Position numbers and translations under genes: made by a program. A DNA stretch of 5,559 nucleotides, taken from positions 1-5,559 of the forward strand of contig NZ_ABZS01000108.1 of NCBI RefSeq assembly GCF_000173615.1. Reading direction: 5' to 3'. The DNA is from Sulfurihydrogenibium yellowstonense SS-5. GTDB lineage: Bacteria > Aquificota > Aquificia > Aquificales > Hydrogenothermaceae. Positions 1 through 5,559 of this stretch are shown here, piece by piece. The notes beneath the pieces are model-generated. The model was not told the origin of the DNA. It saw only the letters and a program-made list of their open reading frames with translations, and searched no databases. Position 1 is the first letter of the stretch, and each line of letters begins with the position of its first letter.

Positions 1-103
1 ACTCCTCTCTTTGAAAAAGTTTTAGTTGAAGTATTCTAAATCCTGCTATTAAAAATGCAAAAAGCAGTAGGGACAGGATTATTTTTGTTCTTTTTTCATC
101 CAT
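1..103 (-). CDS. ftsI: Penicillin-binding protein, FtsI/PBP2-like transpeptidase, N-terminal fragment
   Basis: Only the first 34 codons are inside the window; the gene continues past base 1. The start at 103 (ATG, then DEKRTK) gives a short basic cytoplasmic tail, one hydrophobic segment (about residues 8-22, IILSLLLFAFLIAGF) and then RILQLKLFQREE. This is the usual N-terminal layout of class B penicillin-binding proteins, whose single membrane anchor is followed by an R..QL-type motif. FtsI cross-links septal peptidoglycan on the outer face of the cytoplasmic membrane. The ATG overlaps the stop of the upstream ftsL-like gene by one base (TAATG). No Shine-Dalgarno sequence is visible, so translation probably depends on coupling. 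A second ATG at 99 is out of frame and stops after a few codons. Position right after rsmH and ftsL supports FtsI rather than another PBP. The catalytic domain is not visible, so the name rests on the N-terminus and gene order. Confidence 0.72.
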   Translation of the reverse strand, partial: MDEKRTKIILSLLLFAFLIAGFRILQLKLFQREE

Positions 104-423
104 TAAGGTTTATTTTCAATAAACTTACCACTCTTATAATCACCAGGCTTCATCCCTTGTTGACCTTTTGCCAATTGAGATAATCTTTCTGGCGATGATA
201 ATATGCCAATATCTTTTTTCAATTTAAAATTTTCTGCTATTAGATAATTTTTTTCTTGATTAAGCTGAACGATTTCATTATCTATTTTATAATTTAGCTG
301 ACTATATCCAACAAGCATGATTAAAGAAGAGAAAAAGATTGCAAAATAAAGTTTATATTTACCTAAACCAATTTTTATATCTTGAATCAGCTCTTCTCTA
401 TTTATTGTTATACTTCTTGTCAT
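103..423 (-). CDS. ftsL: FtsL-like cell division protein, small single-pass membrane protein
   Basis: This is a 106-residue protein, in the usual FtsL size range. It has a polar N-terminal tail (1-24), one transmembrane helix (about 25-43, LYFAIFFSSLIMLVGYSQL), a short extracytoplasmic coiled-coil-like stretch with spaced L/I residues (about 44-75), and a C-terminal motif SSPERLSQLAKGQQGMKPG (76-94). That motif matches the family pattern in which a short segment after the coiled coil reads like SPERIE.IA...LGM. FtsL joins FtsB and FtsQ and activates the FtsW/FtsI septal synthase. FtsL sequences are poorly conserved, so the call rests on topology, the C-terminal motif and its place between rsmH and ftsI. 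The ATG directly abuts the rsmH stop with no intervening base. A strong AAGGAGG at 430-436 lies six bases upstream, inside the last codons of rsmH. The stop overlaps the next start. Confidence 0.8.
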   Translation of the reverse strand: MTRSITINREELIQDIKIGLGKYKLYFAIFFSSLIMLVGYSQLNYKIDNEIVQLNQEKNYLIAENFKLKKDIGILSSPERLSQLAKGQQGMKPGDYKSGKFIENKP

Positions 424-1305
424 TTAAATCCTCCTTCCAACTCTTAGTTTAGCACTCCTTGATGCAGGATTTTCTTTAATTTCCTCATCTGATGGAGTTA
501 TTGGCTTTTTCGTCAAAATTTCTAAAAACTTTAATTCTTTGTATTTTTTAAACGTATTTTTGACGATTCTATCTTCTAAGGAGTGGAAGGAGATTGCCAT
601 TATTGTTCCGTTTTTTGCCAGTAGATTAATAGCTTTCTCAAGCCCTTCTTCAATATCTTTAAGCTCATTGTTAACTTCTATTCTTATAGCTTGGAATGTT
701 CTCGTTGCTGGATGAATTTTTCCATGCCTTAAATTCGGTGGATAACATCTGTACACTATATCTGCAAGCTCTTTCGTGGTTTCTATTTTTTTCTTTTTTC
801 TATACTCTGCTATACTCTTAGCTATCTTGCTTGCAAATTTTTCTTCGCCATAAGTTTTTATGATGTTGTAAAGGTCTTGTTCTCTATAATAGTTGACCAC
901 ATCATAGGCAGTTAGTTTTTGAGTTGTATCCATACGCATATCTAAAAACTCTTCTCTTTGAAAAGAAAAACCTCTTTCTAATTTAAGCTGGAAGGTTGAG
1001 ACCCCAAAATCAAATAAAATTCCATTAATTTCTCTAATTTGTAGAGATTGTAAAACTTTATCTAAATCTTTAAATGAAGATTTAAGCAGGGTGATTCTAT
1101 CCTCAAACTCTTTAAGTCTTTCCTTTGCTACTTTTAATGCGAAATCATCTTTATCTAAACCAATTAATTTTAAGTTTGGATTTTGCTTTAAAATAAGGTA
1201 TGAATGTCCTCCACCTCCTACAGTCGCATCAACAAAAATTCCTCCTGCTACAAGCTTAGAAAATTCTAATACTTCTCTATGCAGGACCGAGTAATGCTCA
1301 ACCAA
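424..1305 (-). CDS. rsmH: 16S rRNA (cytosine(1402)-N(4))-methyltransferase RsmH (MraW)
   Basis: This 293-residue protein (family about 300-315) transfers a methyl group from S-adenosylmethionine to N4 of C1402 in the decoding centre of 16S rRNA. Visible signatures, in order, are HYSVLHREVL at the N-terminus; the SAM-binding loop FVDATVGGGGHS (24-35); GLDKD (49-53), the acidic end of strand 2; DFGVSTFQL (99-107), where most members have DLGVSSPQL; RGFSF and LDMRMD (111-126); IHPATRTFQAIRIEVN (197-212); ISFHSLEDRIVK (238-249); and NPASRSAKLR (279-288). The start is a TTG at 1305. An in-frame TAG lies three codons upstream, and no ATG or GTG precedes the conserved HY.VL motif. The TTG begins one base after the stop of the upstream gene, with only a distant AAAAGG as possible Shine-Dalgarno, which suggests coupled reinitiation. 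rsmH is normally the second gene of the dcw cluster after mraZ; here mraZ is not adjacent. All expected motifs are present, so the enzyme should be active. Confidence 0.96.
   Translation of the reverse strand: MVEHYSVLHREVLEFSKLVAGGIFVDATVGGGGHSYLILKQNPNLKLIGLDKDDFALKVAKERLKEFEDRITLLKSSFKDLDKVLQSLQIREINGILFDFGVSTFQLKLERGFSFQREEFLDMRMDTTQKLTAYDVVNYYREQDLYNIIKTYGEEKFASKIAKSIAEYRKKKKIETTKELADIVYRCYPPNLRHGKIHPATRTFQAIRIEVNNELKDIEEGLEKAINLLAKNGTIMAISFHSLEDRIVKNTFKKYKELKFLEILTKKPITPSDEEIKENPASRSAKLRVGRRI
430..436 (-). promoter_or_regulatory. Shine-Dalgarno site of ftsL, embedded in the rsmH 3' end
   Basis: On the minus strand the site is AAGGAGG, six bases before the ftsL ATG. The same bases encode the tail of the last Gly-Arg-Arg-Ile codons of rsmH (GGA AGG AGG ATT), so the two functions constrain each other. 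Confidence 0.75.
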
Positions 1306-1306
1306 T

Positions 1307-2071
<765 letters not shown>

Positions 2072-2080
2072 ATTTAATTA

Positions 2081-2087
2081 CCTCCTT
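2081..2087 (-). promoter_or_regulatory. Shine-Dalgarno site of the ODP gene
   Basis: The site reads AAGGAGG on the minus strand, directly after the Roadblock stop (TAA at 2090-2088) and nine bases before the ATG at 2071. It is a near-perfect match to the 16S rRNA 3' end, so this gene should be well translated. Confidence 0.8.
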
Positions 2088-2447
2088 TTAACCCAATTCC
2101 TTTTCTAACTTTTTAATCGTTCTTTGAATTTCCATAAGCAATAGTCCAAGTTTTGCATTGACCGGAGCTAAAACTCCAAGAACGGCAACATCCTTAATTC
2201 CTGTAAATACAACATATCCAGTAGAACCTTTAATGTACAACTGTTCAAGATTTCCTTTATTTAATTCAGATGTCACTCTTTCACCAAGGGATAATATAGC
2301 AGCACCCATTGCTGCAACTCTGTCTTCATCAGCCGTGCTTGGAAGCACAGATGCAATAGCTAATCCGTCAACACTAACTAAAACTGCCCCTTCTGCTCCA
2401 GAGTCTCTAATAAACTCTTCAAGTATTTCTGTGTACTTAACTGCCAT
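2088..2447 (-). CDS. Roadblock/LC7 (MglB-like) domain protein
   Basis: This 119-residue single-domain protein shows the Roadblock/LC7 pattern: an N-terminal helix (YTEILEEFIRDS, 5-16), strand and turn GAEGAVLVSVDGLAIAS (17-33), a long helix with DEDRVAAMGAAILSLGERV (40-58), strands LEQLYIKGSTGYVVFTGI (67-84) and VAVLGVLAP (87-95), and a C-terminal helix LLLMEIQRTIKKLEKEL. Family members dimerise and bind Ras-like small GTPases. MglB, for example, is the GTPase-activating partner of MglA in polarity control. No signal peptide or membrane segment is visible, so it should be cytoplasmic. The ATG at 2447 is preferred because AGGAGGG (2456-2462) lies eight bases upstream. An in-frame TTG at 2468 would put that site inside the gene. 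It is the first gene of the operon and lies 16 bases upstream of the ODP gene. No GTPase gene is in the window, so the partner is unknown. Confidence 0.87.
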   Translation of the reverse strand: MAVKYTEILEEFIRDSGAEGAVLVSVDGLAIASVLPSTADEDRVAAMGAAILSLGERVTSELNKGNLEQLYIKGSTGYVVFTGIKDVAVLGVLAPVNAKLGLLLMEIQRTIKKLEKELG

Positions 2448-2455
2448 GACAGTTT

Positions 2456-2462
2456 CCCTCCT
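2456..2462 (-). promoter_or_regulatory. Shine-Dalgarno site setting the Roadblock gene start
   Basis: On the minus strand this reads AGGAGGG and is eight bases from the ATG at 2447. It decides in favour of the 119-residue form over an extension from a TTG at 2468. I saw no convincing -35/-10 pair upstream. The region is AT-rich (for example TTGTTA at 2500-2495 and TAAAAT at 2486-2481), but the spacing is poor. Confidence 0.8.
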
Positions 2463-2511
2463 GTACAATTCTTATGTATTATTTTAACCTAATATAACAA
2501 TAATACGTCGA

Positions 2512-2594
2512 GTGAGAGATTGAATGATAATAATATAAAATTCTCCGCTCTGCTATAGGATGTTAAAATTGAGAATGTGAGAGATTGATGGATA
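2512..2594. repeat. Pair of imperfect 18-base direct repeats
   Basis: Copies at 2512-2529 and 2577-2594 begin with the identical 12-mer GTGAGAGATTGA and match at 16 of 18 positions, 65 bases apart. They lie 65-150 bases upstream of the Roadblock start. They could be binding sites for a regulator or the remnant of a small duplication; nothing in the sequence distinguishes these. Confidence 0.45.
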
Positions 2595-2683
2595 TTGGTA
2601 CAGTTTATGAAGTACCTGTATGGAATATGAGATGTAGTACGTTAATATTTGATAGAGACTGTTCCAGAAGTTTTGTAAGTTTG

Positions 2684-2730
2684 CCTTTCCTCGTCATCCT
2701 GAGGATGTAAGTCAAAGGATCATCTCTTTT
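2684..2730. repeat. Nested palindromic element resembling dispersed intergenic repeats
   Basis: The core CATCCTGAGGATG (2695-2707) is a perfect 13-base palindrome around G2701. It is enclosed by CCTTT (2684-2688) and AAAGG (2714-2718), leaving symmetric six-base interior loops, so the whole can fold into a stepped hairpin. The text GTCATCCTGAGGATG...AAAGGATC resembles the widespread bacterial intergenic repeat type GTCATCCTGAGCGAAG...GGATC. Membership in a genome-wide family is inferred from this likeness, since only one copy is in the window. Confidence 0.5.
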
Positions 2731-2876
2731 AAATCCTATAAAATAATTTCTCATCCCAAGGTATTTAATAAATAAATTTTTTTCATTTTTATGATGTTGG
2801 ATTTAAATGGGATAAAATCTTTACATGAAAAAAAAGTGTAATGCAATAACTTTTTTAAGACCGATTGATAAGGATT

Positions 2877-2905
2877 TGCAGCATGGGAAAGTGTTGCATT
2901 TTTTT
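2877..2905 (+). terminator. Candidate intrinsic terminator facing the plus strand
   Basis: TGCAGCA (2877-2883) pairs with TGTTGCA (2892-2898) as a 7-bp stem with one G-U pair and an 8-base loop, followed immediately by seven Ts (2899-2905). On the minus strand the hairpin is not followed by a T-run, so it would not terminate the tRNA transcript. The stem is short and only moderately GC-rich, which keeps confidence low. No plus-strand gene ends here. Confidence 0.35.
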
Positions 2906-2932
2906 GAAAAATTTGTGAAAATTAAATAAAAG

Positions 2933-3020
2933 CGGAGGAGGAGGGATTCGAACCCCCGGTGGGCTGTCAACCCACAAGTGATTTCAAATCACCCGCATTC
3001 GTCCACTCTGCCACTCCTCC
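2933..3020 (-). tRNA. tRNA-Ser(UGA)
   Basis: The 88-base minus-strand sequence folds as a class II tRNA. The acceptor stem is GGAGGAG with CTCCTCC and discriminator G. The D stem is GCA/TGC. The anticodon stem GGTGA/TCACT closes the loop TTTGAAA, giving anticodon TGA. A long variable arm has stem GTGGG/CCCAC. The T arm is GGGGG-TTCGAAT-CCCTC. The long variable arm, anticodon and discriminator G all point to serine, decoding UCN codons, chiefly UCA. CCA is not encoded: the bases after the discriminator read CTT, so the end must be added after transcription. The 5' end is 23 bases from the valS stop with no terminator between them, so it is probably processed from a valS-tRNA transcript. Confidence 0.95.
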
Positions 3021-3043
3021 ACAAAAGAGATAGTTATTATAAT

Positions 3044-5559
3044 TCAAATTAAAAATTTTTTCAAGTCTTTTAAAACCCTGCTACTTTCAAGCATTTTTAT
3101 AATATTTAAAATCTTTTCTCTTTTTTCTTTCAATTCTTGATATAACTGTCTTTCTTTTTCTACAACTTGCGGTGGTGCTTTGTTTACAAAATTTTCATTA
3201 GACAGTTTACCTTCCGCTATTTTTATAGACTTTTCAATGTCAGCTAAAGCTTTTTTCTGTCTTTCTATCTCTTTTTCTATGTCAACGATACCTTGAAGGT
3301 CTACAAAAACTTCTCCCAGGTCGCTTACAACGGCTATTTCTGTCGATGTTTTTTCTATATCAGTGCTAACTTCTAAGCTTTCAGCTTTAATGAGTGCTTT
3401 TATCTGATTTTGCAGCCATTTTAGTTTTTCTTTTACTGCTATATCTTTTGCTTTTATTCTGATGTTTAATTTTCTAGTTGGTTCTATCGAAAAGTCGCTT
3501 CTAACATTTCTCACAGAAGATATAAGATTTTTTAAGTCTTCGATGAATTGATAATTTTCTTCATTGTTAAAACTCTCTAAAACTTTTGGATATGGTGCTA
3601 CTGCTAAAACTTCAGAGTCTTTATTTTTTAAATAGCCGTAGATTTCTTCTGTTATGTATGGCATTATAGGATGAAGAAGTTTTAAAGATTCTCTTAATAC
3701 AAAGTTTAAAACTGTTAAAGCTGTTTTTTTCTCTTCTGGGCTACCTTTATAAATTCTTTCTTTTGAAAGTTCAATATACCAGTCGCAGTAGTCGTGCCAG
3801 AAAAAGTCGTAAAGGATATTTGCATACTCATTGTATCTATAATTCTCAAGCTCTTTTGTAGAGTTTTCGATAGTTTTGTTTAATTTTGTTAAAATCCAGT
3901 AGTCTTCTATTGACAAGCTTAAACTTTCTAAATTTGCCTTTCCGTCGTAATCTTCACTGTTAATTAAAACAAACTTAGATGCGTTCCAGATTTTGTTTGA
4001 GAAATGTTTATATCCTTCTATTCTCTTTTCAGAAAGTCTTATATCTCTACCTTGTGCAGCCAATGATGCTAAGGTAAATCTTAAAGCGTCTGAACCGTAT
4101 TTTTCAGCCATTTCAAGCGGGTCTATCACATTACCCTTTGTTTTAGACATTTTTTCGCCTTTTTCATCTCTAACAAGTGCATGAATGTAAACATCTTTAA
4201 ATGGAACATCGTTTGTAAACTTAGTACCCATCATTATCATTCTTGCAACCCAGAAGAATATGATGTCAAACCCTGTTACTAAAAGGGATGTTGGATAGAA
4301 GACTGCTAAATCATCTTTTCTTGATGGCCAGCCAAGGGTACCAAATGGCCATAATGCAGAAGAAAACCAAGTATCCAACACATCCTCTTCTTGATGAAGA
4401 TTTTCAGACCCGCATTTTTCACATTTTAGCTTGATTTTATATCTTTCGTTGTACACTTTTTCAAACTTATCTGAATTTTCCAATAACTTAATCAAACTAT
4501 CTTTACTTTCAAACTGACTTGTTTTTTCTCCAAATACTATTTTTTCATAAAATTCTAAATTTGTTTTTTCCGGATGTGTAAAGTTTTTGTCTTTTAGTAT
4601 ACTTAAAACATCTTCTACACAGAAAATTTGTCCGATTTTTCCATCTGCATAAAGATTAAATATTATTTTTTCTTCTAAAGAAGCATAGCTATCATCGTTA
4701 AATGGGTTTGTATGATTACAGTCTTTGCAATACCAGATTGGTATTCTGTGTCCCCACCAGATTTGACGAGATATACACCATTCTCTTATGTTATACATCC
4801 AGTTTAGATAAGTTTTTACCCATCCTTCCGGAATAAATTTTATCTGACCATCTTCTACAACTTTAATAGCCTTATCTGCAAGTTTTTTAGTATCTACAAA
4901 CCATTGATTTGAAAGGTATGGCTCTACTATTTCCTTAGACCTTTGAGAATGTCCTACATTATGAATATGATCTTCTTCTTTTTCCAGCAGTCCAAGTTCT
5001 TTTAACTTTTCTACAATTTTTTGACGTGCTTCGTATCTGTATAAACCTTTAAACTCTCCGCCGTTTTCGTTGATGTGTGCAGATTCATCCATAACAATGA
5101 CCATTGGAAGGTTATGTCTTTTTCCGACTTCAAAGTCATTTGGGTCGTGGGCAGGAGTGATTTTTACAGCTCCGGAACCAAAGGCTGGGTCTACATACTC
5201 ATCAGCAATTATTGGAATTAGATTAGAGACTTCATTACCGTTTATATCTATTCTTTTTTCAGGTGCAAGTGGTAGCCTTACTCTTTTACCTATTAAATCT
5301 TTATATCTTTCATCGTTTGGATTGACCGCTACCGCTGTATCTCCAAGCATTGTTTCCGGTCTTGTTGTTGCGACTATAATATAACCAGAACCATCCTCTA
5401 ATGGATATTTAATATGCCAGATTTTGCCTTTATGCTCCTGGTACTCAACTTCTAAGTCTGATATTGCTGTTTTTTCTTTTGGATCCCAGTTTACTATGTA
5501 AGTGCTTTAAAGATTAAACCTTCTTTATAAAGATTTACAAATGCATATCTAACCGCTCT
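3044..5559 (-). CDS. valS: Valyl-tRNA synthetase, 5'-partial, with an apparent frameshift near 5500
   Basis: ValRS charges tRNA-Val with valine in the cytoplasm. The N-terminus, including HIGH, lies beyond base 5559. From the edge the sequence reads RAVRYAFVNLYKEGLIFKAL, then after a one-base shift YIVNWDPKEKTAISDLEVEY, typical of the family. Numbering from the Met at 5350, features are the end of the CP1 editing domain with GSGAVKITPAHDPNDFEVG (58-76); RQIWWGHRIPIWYCKDC (195-211); a second zinc pair CEKC (310-313) followed by EEDVLDTWFSSALWPFGTLGWP (321-342); FDIIFFWVARM (361-371); the signature loop KMSKT (400-404); an anticodon-binding helical domain (about 480-640) with FFWHDYCDWYIELSK; and the C-terminal coiled-coil arm (about 688-755). 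The two zinc cysteine pairs are separated by 98 residues, far more than the roughly 17 I recall in Thermus ValRS. The frame is broken at about 5500 by one missing base. ValRS is essential, so an intact copy elsewhere or a sequence error is likely. tRNA-Ser follows closely. Confidence 0.95.
5494..5506 (-). other. valS: Frameshift site within valS
   Basis: On the minus strand the upstream frame ends in a TAG at 5496-5494, and the downstream frame is closed by a TAA at 5509-5507. Only the short overlap can hold the shift. Reading GCA CTT TAC ATA GTA AAC would give the expected ...KALYIVNW; the sequence has only two Ts (5501-5500) where three are needed. No canonical slippery heptamer or obvious stimulatory hairpin is visible, which argues against programmed frameshifting. 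Confidence 0.85.

Larger units (their letters stand above)
2448..2932. other. Intergenic region between tRNA-Ser and the Roadblock gene
   Basis: No convincing gene lies in these 485 bases. They should hold the promoter of the Roadblock-ODP-rsmH-ftsL-ftsI operon, but no clear sigma-70 pair stands out. Visible elements are a direct repeat pair (2512-2529, 2577-2594), overlapping inverted repeats (2597-2620), a nested palindromic repeat-like element (2684-2730), and a plus-strand hairpin with T-run (2877-2905). I saw no intrinsic terminator for the valS-tRNA transcript on the minus strand. Short open frames of 34-49 codons occur on both strands, without ribosome binding sites or recognisable products. 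Confidence 0.7.

Noticed and set aside
1091..1294. Plus-strand open frame of 67 codons
   Set aside because: It is antisense to the SAM-binding region of rsmH, and its composition reflects the opposite strand.
2158..2487. Plus-strand open frame of 109 codons
   Set aside because: It is antisense to the Roadblock gene, which has a strong ribosome binding site and a recognisable fold.
2653..2670. GAGACTGTTCCAGAAG-like text as an insertion sequence end
   Set aside because: It looks somewhat like a transposon terminus, but there is no matching inverted end, target-site duplication or transposase in the window.
2588..2710. Plus-strand open frame of 40 codons
   Set aside because: It has no Shine-Dalgarno sequence and no recognisable motif, and its end lies inside the palindromic element.
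2605..2754. Minus-strand open frame of 49 codons in the intergenic region
   Set aside because: It has no ribosome binding site, and it runs across the palindromic repeat-like element. The peptide (DDPLTYILRMTRK and so on) looks like translated repeat DNA.
2448..2932. CRISPR array
   Set aside because: The only repeats are two imperfect 18-mers and a palindrome. There is no regular repeat-spacer pattern.
3993..4184. Plus-strand open frame of 63 codons
   Set aside because: It lies opposite the KMSKT region of valS and has no independent support.
5070..5384. Plus-strand open frame of 104 codons
   Set aside because: It lies opposite the conserved editing-domain region of valS and is a shadow of it.
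5490..5510. Programmed frameshift in valS
   Set aside because: There is no canonical slippery heptamer or clear downstream structure. A one-base error or mutation explains the break more simply.

Overview
The window is AT-rich, roughly one third G+C, and every protein gene lies on the minus strand. The likely source is a thermophilic bacterium of the Aquificota, most plausibly Hydrogenothermaceae such as Sulfurihydrogenibium. I infer this from base composition, lysine/isoleucine-rich proteins with normal housekeeping motifs, and the gene content. I ran no database comparison, so the assignment is tentative.

Read in the direction of transcription (high to low coordinates), there are two blocks. 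The first block (5559 to 2933) is most of valS, encoding valyl-tRNA synthetase and cut by the window edge at its N-terminal side. A class II tRNA-Ser(UGA) follows 23 bases after the valS stop. valS carries an apparent one-base deletion near 5500 that breaks the reading frame. Its zinc-hairpin region also holds an unusually long insertion.

A non-coding stretch of about 485 bases (2448-2932) separates the blocks. It holds a nested palindromic element resembling dispersed bacterial repeats, a pair of short direct repeats, small inverted repeats, and a terminator-like hairpin plus T-run that faces the plus strand, where no convincing gene exists.

The second block (2447 to 1) is a tightly packed operon of five genes. 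In order they are a Roadblock/LC7 (MglB-like) protein, a stand-alone diiron oxygen-binding metallo-beta-lactamase-fold (ODP) protein, rsmH (16S rRNA m4C1402 methyltransferase), an FtsL-like division protein, and the first 34 codons of an FtsI-type penicillin-binding protein. The last three form the normal start of a division and cell wall (dcw) cluster. The first two take the place usually held by mraZ.

Junctions in this operon are minimal: a 1-base gap, a 0-base gap and a 1-base overlap for the last three genes. Translational coupling is therefore likely. The Roadblock/ODP pair in front of the division genes is the most intriguing context here, because it could place a small-GTPase adaptor and an O2 or iron-responsive protein under the same promoter as septum synthesis. 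That link is inference only.
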